A stretch of DNA of 64,000 nucleotides from Geosiphon pyriformis (GCA_016748015.1 JAAOMT010000483.1:214739-278738); one strand, 5' to 3'. Positions 45,200-57,760 are shown, counted from the stretch's first letter. Numbers and translations: made by a program. Notes: a model not told the origin generated them from the sequence alone.

Positions 45200-46420
45200 G
45201 TTTAATTTGACATGTTGGTTTCAATGATAATAATTGGTTTTAGATCTTGTGGAATCTCATCTGGTTGAACTAGTATTCTCTGTACTCCTAATTGTAGAAT
45301 ATTACTGGTGGATGATGATGTTATCTTGTGATATGGTTTAAGTTGATCACCATGTGCTGCTTTGGTTAAGATTTTGTTGTTACATCTTAATTTATAAGCT
45401 CTATTTCTTAGCATTTCTTCTATGTAAAATGGTTCATCCCATTTGGGATCAAATTTTCCACTCCATTGTTTTTCCACTTTGATATAATATAGAAGTACTT
45501 TGTCTCCAATCTTGAATTCAACTGGTTTATCTGATAATTGGTTATTGTGTCATTTTTTTTGTTTTTTTTGTGACTTTTTAATATTATCAGCTGCTTTTTA
45601 TCATTTGTTTTCTAGTGTTTCCATTAAGTCATATGTTCTTTTCAACAATGTTTCTTGAAAATTGTCTTTTGTTATTGATTCAATTAGATATGTCTTGACT
45701 TTTATTTTAATTGGTAATGTTGTTGTTCTACCATATATTAATTCAAATGGTGTTGCTTGTATAGTGTCTTGCTTTATTATTTGATAAGCAAATAATACTG
45801 ATGGTATGAACAAATCCCATTTATTCTGGTTTTCTTGGCTGATTTTGGTAATTGTTTCATACAATGTTCTTTTGAATCTTTTAACTAAATCATTTGTTTA
45901 TAAATGGTATGGTAATAATATTGGTTTTTTAATTCCAAATCTTTGACTTAATTCTGCTAGTGTTCTGTTTACAAAGTGAGTTCCTTGATCTAATAACAGT
46001 TTTTTTGAACATCCATATCAACAAATTAGATCTTAGTAAATGAATTTGGCTATGAATTTTGCATTTACTCTTTGAATGGCTTTTGTTTCTAGCCATTTAG
46101 TGAAATAATTTATGGCTATTGCAATATATCTGTTGCCTCTATTGGTAATTGTCAATGGTTTGACTAAGTCAATTCCAATACAATTAAATGGTTGTTCTAC
46201 TTTGATTGGTTTTAATAATTTGCTGGATTTTGTTCCTTCTTTTCTCTGACAAGCATCACAATTTTAAACATATTAGATGATGTCTGGATACATAAATGGC
46301 CAATAGTATTTTTTTCTGGTTCTTTTTATGGTTGCTTCTTTATGGAAATATCCTGCTGTTAGATCAAAGTGCATGTTGAATAATATTGTTTTTTTTTTGG
46401 TTCTGTAATTATTCTAGTTG
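45200..46420 (-). pseudogene. Integrase of element G
   Basis: Finger at about 46345-46240: the first His is lost (YFHKEATIKRTRKKYYWPFMYPDI) and DACQ is kept. The core keeps both Asp residues (GIDLVKPLTI; LLLDQGTHFVNRT), but the Glu motif reads LVKRFKRTL with Lys. An open stretch at 45864-45601 (FIPSVLFAYQIIKQDTIQATPFELIYG) and one at 45477-45202 (QWSGKFDPKWDEPFYIEEML, RNRAYKLRCNNKILTKAAHG) follow, the latter being the GPY/F-like end. Confidence 0.75.
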
Positions 46421-47060
46421 GTTGATCTGGATTTCTTCTGTTCTTCTGATAAAGTACATTTTGGTGGATAATAAAATATTTGGACTATTGTTTAATATAG
46501 TTTTGTTTCTTTTGAGATAATTTTTCCTTAAACCATCAAGTATTTATAAAATGTTGAAGTTGTTAATATTTTTGTGTATTCATCTTTTGTTATATTTTTG
46601 GGTTAAAATATTTTTGGATTTGTCTTATTTGCAACAAACCATCAATATTTCCATTTTTTTTTCTCTTTTTATAATGTATTGTATATTTGAATAATAAAAG
46701 TTTTATTTTTCATCAAGTATGACAGTCATCTCCAAATTTTTGTTTCTGAATTGATGTTAATTTTTTGTGATCAGTGTATATGTCGAATTTTTGGCTTAAG
46801 TATTTTTTCTATTTTATAACTGCTCAGTAAATAGCCAAGTGTTCTAATGCTGGTGTTCTATAATTCTTTTCTGTTGGACTCAAACTTCAGCTGGCATATA
46901 CTACTGGATTTTTTTTTCCATCTGGTCTTCTCTGCAATAATACTGCTTCCAATGCTTGACTTGATGCATTAGTGGTGATAATGAATGGCTTGCTGTAGTC
47001 TAGATAAATCAGTACTGGAGTTTAAATAAGCTTTTTTCTTAATATGTTGAAAGCTTCTTG
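46420..47060 (-). pseudogene. RNase H and spacer of element G
   Basis: Decayed RNase H reads PVLIYLDYSKPFIITTNASSQALEAVLLQRRPDG (Asp to Asn at the catalytic site), YASSSLSPTEKNYRTPALEHLAIY, then a low-complexity spacer. Broken by stops and poly-A/T runs. Confidence 0.6.
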
Positions 47061-48430
47061 CTGGTTTTCTGTCTATTCATACTTGGTGTTCTTTGCTTAA
47101 AACTGGTGTAATGGTTGAGCCAATTTAGAAAAATCTTTGATAAAGCAATGATAGTATCCAGCAAATTTCAAAAATGCTTGCAATTCAGTTAAATTGGTTG
47201 GTACTGAAAAGTTTTTAACTATCTCAATCTTGTCTGAATCTATCTTGATGCTGTCTTTGCTTACTACATGTCCCAAGAATTTTAGTTCTGTTTTGCCAAA
47301 AAAGCACTTGTTTGCATTCAATTTCAATCTTGCTCATCTGAATCTTTCAAACACTTGTTATAAATAATGAATATAATTGTCAAATGTTCTTAAGAATATG
47401 TTGGTGTCATCCAAATATATGACTACTGATTTCCATAGTAGTCTAGTATAAACAATTTTCATGAGCTATTGGAACATAACTGGAGTATTTATTAAATCAA
47501 ATGGCATTGCTTCAAATTCAAAGTTTATTTTTTTTGTGGTAAATGCAGTTTTTTCTTTATCAGCTAGATTCATGGCTACTTGCTAGTAACTACTATCTTA
47601 ATCCAATATTAAGAACTATTTATTTCCACTAAAAGCATTGAATAATTCCTGAATCCATGGAGTGGGGTAATTGTCTCCATAAATTATACTATTGAGTTTT
47701 CTATAGTCTACACAAAAATGGATTTTCTCATTCTTCTTATGAACTAGTACTACTGGTAATAACCATGGACTCATTGATGGCTGAATTAGTCTGTTGTCTA
47801 ATATCTGATTGATTTTCTGTTGGATGATTTCATGGTTGACTGGTGATACTCTGTATGCTCATTGTTTTATCAGCATTATATTGCCAGTCTTGATCTGATG
47901 CTAAATAATATCAATATGGCCAAATTTATTTTTGCTGGCAAAGATGTTATTGAAATTGTTAAGTAACATCTTGATCTGCATCTATTGAAGTGAGTCTAGA
48001 TTTCCAAATTCATCTGTTCTAATTGTTCTGGTTAAAGCAAGTAACATTTTTCTTGTCTGTAGATTGTTTGTGATGTAATATCCACATATCTACACAGTTG
48101 TGAAAAGTCTGAAATGTAGTTTGGTGGTTGATTCTCAACTTTAATAGTTAGATATCTGATAATAGTTCCTTTTAGAATTTTAATGACATCTCCAGTAGTA
48201 TTATATATTGGGATTTTGATGTTTTTAGGACTTTTAGCTGGTATATAGAGATTGGTGAGTCCAATCTCTTCTGATTCACAAATGGTTGCTTTTGCTTCAA
48301 ACAACTGAGCTTAATTCTTCACTTTTCTTTTTATGACTAATATGTACTGGTTATATAATGGAATGGAGATTGGTTAATAGATGGAGATAATTTCTTTCTT
48401 GTCAACAATTTCTTCTTCTGCTATATTGAT
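47060..48430 (-). pseudogene. Reverse transcriptase and linker of element G, YLDD kept
   Basis: From 47960 the RT reads NKFGHIDII, KTGNIMLIK, VLVHKKNEKIHFCVDYRKLNS, KFEAMPFDLINTPVMFQ and VVIYLDDTNIFLRTF (Asp-Asp codons 47406-47411), then the open stretch at 47327-47097 (MKLNANKCFFGKTELKFLGHVVSKDSIKID, FLKFAGYYHCFIKDFSKL). Upstream, the linker is open at 48304-48032 (MFEAKATICESEEIGLTNLYIPAKS). Stops at Gln and Trp codons make it non-functional. Confidence 0.75.
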
Positions 48431-49033
48431 TGGTATATTTACTCTACCCATAAATTTAAATCCATTAATCTTTTTAGTTGTAATTACTAATTTTTTTTTG
48501 TTTCTTACTAATACTAACTGAGTTATCTTAACCAGAGATAGGAATATTGCCTGTGTTATCTTTTCATTTGGCTCTATGATATAGGCCTTTTTTGAGTCAT
48601 TTTGTCATATTACAATAATATTTTCTACATATCCTGTGTTAATTATTCTTCCTTTGATATTAATTCTCTTTTTCGCCAAACTACTTCTAGATACTAACTG
48701 AACTATAGTAGTTGCTGGAATTTTCAATACTATTTTGAGATCAATACAAGTACACAAATGTGGTTCCAATTTAATGGCTTTTTTCCCTAGATATCTTAAA
48801 TCAAACTCTGTGTCTGTATAATACACACATTCAGACATAATGTTTTTATTATTATTACTGAACCATTTGAGTTCTTGCTTCTTAGAAAGATTAGGAAGTG
48901 TAATATATTGTTTGAAATTAGCATTGGGATTTGAATTATTATGATTATTATTACCATTTTGAATGAAGCTGGAACCATTGTTTTTGTTATCATTGTTGTC
49001 AGAGTTTGAATCAGGATTGAACAGTAATTTCAA
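48431..49033 (-). pseudogene. dUTPase of element G with Asn-rich linker
   Basis: The open stretch 49033-48605 holds the Asn/Asp/Ser-rich linker, KKQELKWFSNNNKNIMSE, motif 1 DTEFDLRYLGK, VQLVSRSSLAKKRINIKG (motif 2) and RIINTGYVENIIVI (motif 3, catalytic Asp changed to Asn). Motifs 4 (EKITQAIFL) and 5 follow with stops. Same position as in E. Confidence 0.75.
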
Positions 49034-49880
49034 TTCTAATATACAGCTGTTGATTGGTTCTTCCTCTTTGGGGATTGTGTAGATTATGCATGATGGTAGA
49101 TTGTAAATGAGGTCACACTCATTACAATATTAGAAGTCATATAAGATCAAACAGTGGTTACATAATCTGGTGTTTATTTTTTCCAAGCATTGTTCTTGCT
49201 TCTCTTTTGTTGATGCCAAATTCTGGTAATGCTCATAAAATTTCTTTGGATCTGTCTCAATATCTAAAAATACATCTGGATTGAAGATAAGAATGATGTT
49301 GACTGGCTCTGAAGGATTGTTTTTTATCTCCAAAATCTTACTGGGTGAAGTGTCTTCTACTTTGGTGTTGGCCATTTGCCAAATTTCCTTTTTGTCATGT
49401 GGATAGCCATCCAAGTGAGAAATTGCTCAGTGTTATATGGCAGTAATAGGTGTGCCATGACTGACCCAATTACTTATGAGGATCATGTACTGACATGAAA
49501 CATTGCACATTCTTTCTCAACCAAGAATATCATTCCACATTCCTTCATTAAGTAACTGTTCTTCACAAGTGAGACATAGTTTGTTGTTCTACTTGTTTTG
49601 TTTTTTGGAGTATTCATAGCATTTTTTGTGGCATAACTTGCAGTAATAGTGAGTTTTTGTCTAGTAGTCTTCATCTGATGCAATCCAAGCTCCCATGAAA
49701 GAAAGTTTTTTCTTACAGTCCTTGTATTTGAGGGGTATATATAGTGACTCTTTTATTGGTTCATGTGAGTACTTTTTTTTCCAGCCACTAGTTATTTCTT
49801 CTGTGGCAGTGGTTTTTTTAGATACATCTTCTTTCTTTCTTTTTCTTTTGTTATTCTAAGAGAGTATTAATAACAGTTTA
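49034..49880 (-). pseudogene. Cysteine-rich module of element G
   Basis: From 49740: KYKDCKKKLSFMGAWIASDEDY, THYYCKLCHKKCYEYSKK, KQLCLTCEEQLLNEGMWNDILG, NVQCFMSVHDPHK, then the open stretch 49414-49130 (KVEDTSPSKILEIKNNPSEP, FLDIETDPKKFYEHYQNLASTKEKQ, LEKINTRLCNHCLILYDF) and YCNECDLIYN. This gives clear CxxC pairs: KLC, CLTC, CNHC and YCNEC. Some stops. Confidence 0.68.
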
Positions 49881-50510
49881 TTATAATTGGTATTAGCCCA
49901 CAAGACTTAATAGGCTTCCTAAATAGGTTTTTTTCTTTCTCTTTTAATTCGATGAGTGCTGCTGGATTAGTGTTTGTTTTGAAATAACCATACATAATTG
50001 GTACATATTTGTGTTGGCCATTTTGGCTGAGTTGTAATTCTTGAATGGTCTAATCAAGCACAGTATTGGTTTTAATTAACCAGTTATTACCAACTAGTGC
50101 TTGGTACTGTGTAGCTTCCATTACTAAGACTTTAATAAAAGTGATAATGTTATTGACTTTGAATGAGAAGTCATTGATTTTGCCAATAAGAGTTTTGGTC
50201 ATTCTATCAGCTGTAATGATTCTGGCACTGGCAGTATGATCAACTCAGTAATCTAATTGGTCCATAAGTTGTCAGATTATAATTCTGCCTGCTGACTCAC
50301 TATTAAGAATGAGTTTAATAGATTGGCCATCGACTTTGGCATCTGTATACATGGCTGTAATTGGTTTGGTGTCAAGAGTAATTCCACTAAATAATGACAC
50401 AGTTGTGGTTTTCTCGAGTTTGAAAGAGAATATGACAGCTAATAATTCATCTTCAGTGCTGGTGGCTGGTGGAATGTTGCTGATAAGTGGTTTTTGATTG
50501 GTTTCTTAAT
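49881..50510 (-). pseudogene. Retropepsin remnant of element G
   Basis: It reads DELLAVIFSFKLEKTTTVSLFSG, TKPITAMYTDAKVDGQSIKLILNSESAGRIII: Asp-Ser-Gly has become Asn-Ser-Glu. IITADRMTKTLIGKINDFSFKVNNI, then EATQYQALVGNNWLIKTN follow. The plus-strand open stretch over it is a shadow. Confidence 0.68.
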
Positions 50511-52640
50511 TGTTGAGTAAGACATTTTCTGAGATAACCAAGAGACTTAAATAGTGTCAAGAATTCAGGTTTTGGGTGTATCCAGTTTCTGAACTCCACT
50601 AGCACAATTCTGATTGTTAAGTGGATGAACTGGAGATTGGTTAATGAACAACCATTGCCAATCTCCAGTTTTGTTGAATGGATCTTAGTTTTTGGTTTCT
50701 ATGTAACATCAGAGTTGAAATTTATGGCGGTGTTTGAATTTGTTGAAGTTGATATATTACTTGTGACTGTGGTTAATAAATAACTGGTGCTGAAGTCTAA
50801 TAAATTGGTGGTTAATAAATGGGCTGCTGCATCATTAGTAAGTAATTTGGTTAATATGATGCTGAGTTTGGTTGATAACTCAAAGTTTGAAACTGGTGAT
50901 CAGAGTTTTGATATTGATTTCCTAATTATTGGTTATTTAATCAATGGGGACAGTTAATTTGTAAGTGTTTTTGTTTACCACAATAGTAGCAAACACATGT
51001 TTCTTATTGCTACTGTTAATTGGTTGATGATAATAGACACAATTGATTTTGGAAATGATTAGAGTTTCCTTAATTATTGCATTATTGTAAAGGTTGATAA
51101 ATTGCTTGATTGTTAACTAAGTATTCTTCTAATTTCTGATTAATTAAATCACTGAATTGTTTCAATTTGGAATCCAATTCAGATGATCTGTTTATTACTA
51201 GATTTACAGTTTGGACATGGTTGGCTTCAAGTTTAGCTGCTTTAAAATTTCTGGTATTTGTAACTGTGACTTAAAGAGTGGCTGAATGTAATGGATATAT
51301 GTATTGCAGGATGCTGCTGTGTAATCTGCAAATGAACTGATTTAGAATTTGGGCCACTGTGAAGTAATCAGTGTTGATAGCTTGAATTTGGCATAGATTT
51401 CTGTGGAAGTATTCTAGATAAGTAATGATTGCTTCAGTTTTTTCTTGCTTGATAGTAGTAAAAGTATTTGCTAGGTGGTTGATGCTGTTATTATTACTGA
51501 AATATTTTAAAAATTCCAATTTGAACATGTCAAACATTTGAGATTTCTGGATTAAACTATGATATCATGAGTTGGCAATATTATGGAGAAAATATGGAAT
51601 GGCTTGTAGTGCTCTGATGTCATTCCAATTATTGGCTGTAATGGCTTTGGCCATGTCATTGATTTATGCTTGGTTGTCATCCTCTTTGCTGGTAAATTTT
51701 TCTAATTTGGTAATTGGTATATAAGCCATTTGTGCTGCAATCTGTTGCTGTTGTTGTGGTAGTTGTTGAAAAGATAGTTGTAGTTGTTAAAATGGTAACT
51801 GAAGTTAAGATTGGTAGTAGCTATTGTTGTATAACAACTGGTGGTGGATTGATGACAATTACTGGATATAAGTTTTGTTGATTATCAATGTCAGGGTTTG
51901 AATCATTCTGATTTTGCTAATTAATATTATCTGAATTTGGATTGTTCTGATTTTTCTGAGTTTGAATATTCAGGGTTTTAACTTCTGGGTTTTTTACAAT
52001 CAGATTCTAGTAATTAAATTCTTGATTGTCATCTTTCTCTTTTTTTGATTTCATTACTTCCTATGGACTAACAGTTCTGAAATTTAGTTGATGAGATGAT
52101 GATCAAAATCCTGATGGTATTGTTGATTGTAAATTAAATTCTTCAAAGTATTTATCATAGATTCTTAATAGATTGGCTTTTGCTTGTTTATTTTGAAATG
52201 GGATTTGGACTAATGACATTTTTGCATTTGCTGTGAACACATCTATTGATGTGATGTTGATGGTGCTTCCTAGTGTATAGTAGTATAATAGATTGATTAA
52301 TGATTTAATTTTTGTTTTTTTTCAAGTAGGTGGTTGTATCCTCTGTAGTATTACTGCTGGTGTTTGTAGTTTTCCTTTGTCTTTATTGGCATAGGTAATT
52401 GAATATTTTTGCTGAGTGTGATTTTCAATTTCTTTGTTGATTTCAGTAAGGATTGCTGTAAAATTATGATTTGTTGATAGGCTGGTATTTTGAATTAATT
52501 CATTGTAAAAATTTTCTTTTGTTGAGTCAGTTTCTATTAGTACTTCTAACAAATATAAAATTCTTTCATTGACATAGAAGTTGAAGGCTGATTCTGCTAA
52601 TAAGTAATTGCTGATTAATTTCAAGTGTTAACAGTAATAT
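50511..52640 (-). pseudogene. gag remnant of element G
   Basis: The N-terminal part is open from 52624 to 52322 (MKLISNYLLAESAFNFYVNE, TDSTKENFYNELIQNTSLS, ENHTQQKYSITYANKDKGKLQTP). The Pro/Asn/Gln linker is around 52080-51730. The capsid-like part includes 51537-51271 (FLKYFSNNNSINHLANTFTTIKQEKTEAIITYL, QAINTDYFTVAQILNQFI). The zinc knuckle at 50950-50991 is complete (C-YY-C-GKQK-H-LQIN-C). Several stops. Confidence 0.75.
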
Positions 52641-52762
52641 TGAAATAAGGATTTGGCAAATCCTAAATGGTTTGTCCCTATTCTTTCTGGTTCTGCCACT
52701 TTTGAGATGGTTGTTGTTGGTGCTGGTTCTCTGTAGGATTATATCTCATAAGAAGCACCAAA

Positions 52763-53634
52763 TGTTACAAGTGATTATTTGGAGTCTCAAATCAAATAAC
52801 AAATCCATAACTTGGTATCAATTGCTATATTGATGATGTTGGTAATCTGAAGGTTTTATCAATCTGAAGGTTTTGATTGGAGTTCTTTGTATAATGAACA
52901 GAGATTCAGTTGTAATGGTAATAGCTTCCCAGAATTGCAATTCTGTCCAATTTCTTTCTTAGCTTGGTAGCCAGTTTTATTCTGGTATTTATGCTCTTCT
53001 AGTAAGCTATTTATTAATATATATATTTTTACCCTTATTTCTGGGTTATTTACCAGGCTATCTGTGATGTCAATAATTTAGTGCTTAATTCTTAATCAAT
53101 TGGTAAACACAACAAAATAACAAAAAAAAATAAAAATACAAAAGATAAAGAAAAGATAAAAAAAATAAGCCAAGGCAATTGTAAATAATATTCCATTAAT
53201 AGCCATGATCAAGAGTTATTGTTCCAGTGTGGTCAAGTATTTGTTACTATCAACATAAAGTGTTGATAGTAGAAAGTGAATTAAGATAACAAATAATTAT
53301 TTATTGATAATTGTGATTTGGAAGGTTGCTTAGATAAAATCTAAACTGAGAGGTCTGTCTTTTCTGTTTTTAATGCTACTGTTATATATACATATTTGAG
53401 ATTCCTTAATTCCTCAATTTTTCACATCAGGAATCCTGGAATTTCTGAAATCCTGCAATTTTTTTGAGAAGAATTCTGGAATTCTGTAATTCTGTAATTC
53501 CTCATACAAGAATTCTAAAATTTCTGGAATTCTGTAATTCCTCTAAGAGAAATTTTGGAATTCTACATTTACTACATCTATTTCTGATTGGCTAATTTAT
53601 ATGCTAATATACTTCTTATATTCTATGAGTAACA
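52763..53634 (-). repeat. 5' LTR of element G
   Basis: 872 bp, from TGTTAC to GTAACA. TATA box 53383-53390, array about 53400-53570, perfect 10-bp hairpin 53246-53270. The primer-binding site lies at 52744-52760 on the minus strand (TGGTGCTTCTTATGAGA). Confidence 0.87.
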
Positions 53635-53638
53635 ATAA

Positions 53639-53830
53639 GACAACAAAATCTTAGCTAAAATAGCACATGGAAATTAATTGAAACTATATCACAATATATT
53701 ATCATCATCTATCAATAATATTCCACAACTGGGAGTACAACAAATATTAGTGCAACCAGATAAAATTCCACAAAATTTGAAACTAATCATAGTCATCAAT
53801 ACAAACACATCAAATTAATCAACCAGAATA
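53639..53830 (+). pseudogene. Integrase end of element D
   Basis: Resumes D after G: RQQNLS-like sequence in one frame, and in the pol frame NKILAKIAHGN, LKLYHNILSSSINNIPQLGVQQILVQPDKIPQNLKLIIVINT. It matches the C-terminal end of G and F integrases, which confirms the nesting. Confidence 0.7.
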
Positions 53831-53874
53831 GTATATAAAAACATGATAAATGTAATTAAAAGCAACAATAAAAA

Positions 53875-54515
53875 ATGGAAATTACTGATAACATCTATTC
53901 ACTCACATAACAACTATTCTAATTGATTTAACAAACAAGCCTAGAAATTACCATTAACCAACAAATTATTCAGTACAAAGATAATCAAAAGAAAACTTAA
54001 CACAAATTACACAGAAAATTAGAAAACACTATAGATAAGATAATAGCAAAAGTAAAATTGTCAATAAAAACACCAGAAACAATTATACTATACCAAGAAG
54101 TAACCAAAAAAACTTGAAATTGGTGGTTACAAAAATTTCCAAGAAACTTTTGTTATTATTACTTGGAACAAATCATAAATATTTAGAACTTGTATACTAA
54201 TAAGACAAAATGATTATTTAACACAACAATACTACAACAAATTAAACAAATTGTGAGAAAAAAAAATCTGTTTATACAGACATGAGCTATATATTGGCTA
54301 TATACAGGATTTTAAAATTGATTAACAATATTACTTAACTCTGTAATAGATACTATTACTGTTAACCAATTGGGAAAAATGATCAATGCCCAATTTGAGA
54401 AATTACAAATCAAAATAACTCAAAAAATTCTCAAAAAAAAAGTTCAAAAGTTAATCAAAGAGAGAGAATTAAGAGATATAAAAGATCTTGACAGAGCTCA
54501 ATATTAAAAGAAAGA
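53875..54515 (+). pseudogene. Third ORF remnant of element D
   Basis: It starts MEITDNIYSLT and continues with stops: LEITINQQIIQYKDN, KLENTIDKIIAKVKLSIKT, QKFPRNFCYYYLEQ, NLYTNKTK, TITVNQLGKMINAQFEKLQIKITQKILKKK and RAQY with TAA beside the polypurine tract AAAAGAAAGATATAA. Closely related to G's copy. Confidence 0.6.
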
Positions 54516-54520
54516 TATAA

Positions 54521-54979
54521 TGTTACTTATAGAATATAAGAATTATATATTAATACACAAATTAGCTAATTAGAATAAAATACAGTAAAAGTGAAATTCC
54601 AGAATTCTTCTTAGAGGAATTACAGGATTTCAGAATTACAGAATTCTAGTATAAAAAATTGCAGGATTTCAAAATTCCAGGATTCTTCTTGAAAAATTAC
54701 AGGATTTCAAAAATTCCAGAATTCCTGACTAAAAAATTAAGGAATTTAAGGAATCTTGTATAACAAAATTTATATATATATAGCAGTAGCATTAAAAGCA
54801 AAAAAAACAGAATTTCTCAGCTAGAATCTTTAATTTAGAACCACTAAGTTTTAACATTTCATATTAATAAAAATACTTATTTTAATCATAATCTATTATC
54901 TATTATCAACACTTTATGTTAATAGCAATTGATACTTAACTATACTGAACTAATAGCTCTTAATCATGACTATTGACGA
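54521..54979 (+). repeat. 3' LTR of element D, truncated by H
   Basis: First 459 bp of the LTR, TGTTACTTATAG onward, with array (about 54590-54755), TATA box (about 54774-54783) and hairpin (about 54905-54927). H inserted after ACGA (54976-54979). The array is longer than in the 5' copy. Confidence 0.83.
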
Positions 54980-55804
54980 TGTTACAGATGATTATTTCAG
55001 GTGTTGGAATAAATAACAAACCTGTAACTTGGTGTTCAAAAGCTATTCGCATTAATGATAATCTAAAGGTTTTGGTTGAGTTCTTTGTATAATGAACAGA
55101 GATTCAATGATTGCTTTATCCATAGCTTTCCGAAACCACAGTTTTATCAAATTTTTTTCTCAGCATGGTGGCTGGTAATCTGACAGAGATGCCTTTCTGG
55201 TAAGCTATCCTTAAATTCTTAATCCTATACCCTTCCTTTGGGTTTTTTACTAGGCTATTCTTTATGTCAATAATTCAGCACTTATTCTTTAATCAATTAG
55301 TATACAACAATAAAATCAAAGAAAATAAAAGAAAATAAAAAAATAAGTCAAGGCAATTTGCAAGTTAATATTCTGTCAATAGCCATAATTAAGAGCTATT
55401 GTTCTAGTGTGGTTAAGTACCAATTATTATCAACATGAAGTGTTGATAATGGAGAGTGGATTTGAGATAGGGAATAATTATTTATTGAATTGGAAAGTTG
55501 CTTAGATTAAATCTAAACTGAAAGGTCTGTCTTTTCTACTTCTAATGCTACCACTATATATACATAATTGAGATTTCTCAATTCCTTGATTCTTTACACC
55601 AGGAATCCTAGAATTTCTGAAATCCTGCAATTTCTTTAAGAAGAATCCTGGAATTCTGGAATCTTGTGATTCCTCATACAAGAATTCTGAAATTCCTGAA
55701 ATCCTGTAATTTCTCTGAGAGGAATCCTGAAATTCTACATTTACTATGCCTACTTCTAATTGACTAATTTATGCTAGTATATATTTTATATTCTATGAGT
55801 AACA
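54980..55804 (-). repeat. 3' LTR of element H
   Basis: 825 bp from TGTTACAGATGA to GTAACA. TATA box 55555-55562, GGAATTCC-type array about 55570-55740, hairpin ATTATCAACA/TGTTGATAAT at about 55426-55450. The second pair of the stem is T-A where I and G have C-G. Confidence 0.86.
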
Positions 55805-56500
55805 TTATTCCCTCCTTTTAATATTAAGCTCTATTGAGATCTCCCAAATCTCATAGTTCTAATTCTCCATCCTTAAGTAGTTTTTGAACTTCCTTTCTAA
55901 GAATTACTTGTGTTATCTTGTTTTGTAATTCTTTAAATTGGGCATTGGTTATTTTTTCCATTTGGTTGACAGTAACAGTGTCCATTTTCGTGTTGAACAA
56001 GATTTCTGGTCAATCTTAAAATTTGGTATGTAGCCAATAAATGGCTCTTGCTTGTGTGGTTAAGTTGTTTTTCCCCACAAATTGTTCCAGTTGTTGTAGT
56101 ATTGTTGTGTCAAATAATTGTTTTGTCTTATCCATGTATAGATTTTGAATGTTCACATGTTGTCCCAAATAAAAGTAACAAAAGTTTTTTGGAAATTGTT
56201 ATATTCACCAATTCCAGATTTCTATAGTTAACTCTTGATATTGGGTGACTTTAAGTTGTGTTTCTATTGCCAGTTTTATTTTTGCCATTATTTTGTCAAC
56301 AGTGTTTTCTGTTTTTTTCCATATTTTATTCCATGGTCTTTTTCTAGTGTTTGTGTATCTGATAGTTTGTTGATTAATTGTGATTTCCATTTCTTGTTGT
56401 TGGATCAATTGGAAGAATTGTTGTGTTAGTGAGTAAATATTGTCAGTAATTTCTATTTTTTTGATGTCTTCTGTCACATTTACTATGTCTTTATATACTC
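55805..56500 (-). pseudogene. Third ORF remnant of element H
   Basis: The first 90 codons are open (56477-56205): KKIEITDNIYSLTQQFFQL, MEITINQQTIRYTNTRKR, KIWKKTENTVDKIMAKIKL, TQYQELTIEIWNW, followed by TAA. The rest is similar to G with stops, ending at the polypurine tract (55805-55820). The opposite-strand open stretch is a shadow. Confidence 0.6.
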
Positions 56501-56519
56501 TTCTTATTGTTCAATTTTA

Positions 56520-57760
56520 CGTGTTTGGTCTAATGATTATAATTGATTCTAGATCTTGTGGAATCTTATCTGGTTGAATTAGTATTTGCTGTACTCTCAG
56601 TTGTGGAATATTATTGGTAGATGATAATACTATCTGGTAATATGATTTCAATCGACCATTATGTGCTGCTTTGACTAAGATTTTGTTGTCCCATCTTAAT
56701 TTATAAGCTCTATTTTTTAGAATTTCTTTTATGTGAAATGGTCCATCCTATTTGGGATCAAATTTTCCACTCCATTGTTTTTCCACTTTGGTATGATGTA
56801 ATAGTACTTTGTCTCCAATCTTGAATTCAATTGGTTTATCTAGTAATTGGTTATCATGTTGTTTTTTTTGTGACTTTTAAATGTTATCAGCTGCTTTTTG
56901 CCTTTTGTTTTCTAGTATCTCTATTAAGTTATACATTCTTCTTAACAATGTTTCTTGAAAATTGTCTTCTGTTATTGGTTTTGTTGGATATGTATTGACT
57001 TTTATCTCAACTGGTAATATTGCTGTTCTATCGTAGACCAACTCAAATGGTATTGCTTATGTGGTATTTTGCTTCATTGTTTGATAAGTGAATAGTACTG
57101 ATGGTATAAACAAATCTTATTTATTTTGATTTTTTTGGCTGATTTTGGCAATTGCTTTACACAATGTTTTATTGAATCTTTCAACTAAGCCATTTGTTTA
57201 TGGATGATATAGTGATAATAATAGTCTTTTGATTCCAAATCTTTAACTTAATTCTACTAACATTCTGTTTACAAAGTGAGTTCCTTAATCTGATAGCAAT
57301 TCTTTTGGACATCTGTATCAACAAATTAGATCTTGATGAATAAATTTGGTGACAAATTTTGCATCTGCTATTTGAATGGCTTTCATTTCTGGCTATTTGA
57401 TAAGATAGTCCATGGCTACTGTAATATATCTGTTGCCTCTGCTAGTAATTGTTAATGATCTGACTAAGTTAATTCCAATTTAATCAAATAGTTGTTCTAC
57501 TTTAATTGGTTTTAATGGTTCACTTGGTCTTATTCCTTCTCTTTTCTGACAAGCATCACAATTTTGAACATATTGAATGATGTCTGGATATATTGATGGC
57601 CAATAATAATTTTTTCTGGTTCTTTCCATGGTTGCTTCTTTATGAAAATGTTCTGCTGTTGGGTCTAAGTGCATGTTAAATAGTATTATCTCTTTTTTTG
57701 GTTCTGTAATTATTCTAGTTGGTTGATCTGAATTTCTTCTGTTCTTCTGATAAAGTATAT
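56520..57760 (-). pseudogene. Integrase of element H
   Basis: The finger is complete in an open stretch at 57674-57480: EHFHKEATMERTRKNYYWPS, IYPDIIQYVQNCDACQKREG. The first catalytic Asp is Asn (IGINLVRSLTI). LLSD and THFVNR follow, and the Glu motif GLVERFNKTL is kept. GPY/F-like end: WSGKFDPK, FHIKEILKNRAYKLRWDNKI. Some stops. Confidence 0.75.

Larger units (their letters stand above)
43647..53634 (-). mobile_element. Element G: complete LTR element nested in D
   Basis: 9988 bp on the minus strand with LTRs 43647-44504 and 52763-53634. The target duplication is ATAG (43643-43646) against ATAA (53635-53638). D's integrase sequence continues from 53639. All domains are present, with stops. 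Its RT keeps YLDD, unlike A, D, E, F and H. The LTR array is of the GGAATTCC type shared with B, D and H. Confidence 0.88.
14667..54979 (+). mobile_element. Element D: host of the large nest (40 kb including insertions)
   Basis: D is a plus-strand LTR retrotransposon whose own pieces are 14667-16079, 36138-39449, 40279-43646 and 53639-54979. Between them lie F, a solo LTR and G; H interrupts its 3' LTR at 54980. Joining the pieces gives the full order Gag, protease, cysteine-rich module, dUTPase, RT, RNase H, integrase and third ORF. At every junction the coding match continues on the far side. The rest of its 3' LTR must lie beyond the window or be lost. Confidence 0.85.

Noticed and set aside
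1084-54500. Alternative genetic code with TAA and TAG read as Gln
   Set aside because: Stops also replace Trp (TGG to TAG or TGA) and Arg (CGA to TGA), and other copies have ordinary codons at the same places. Decay by C-to-T explains all of them.
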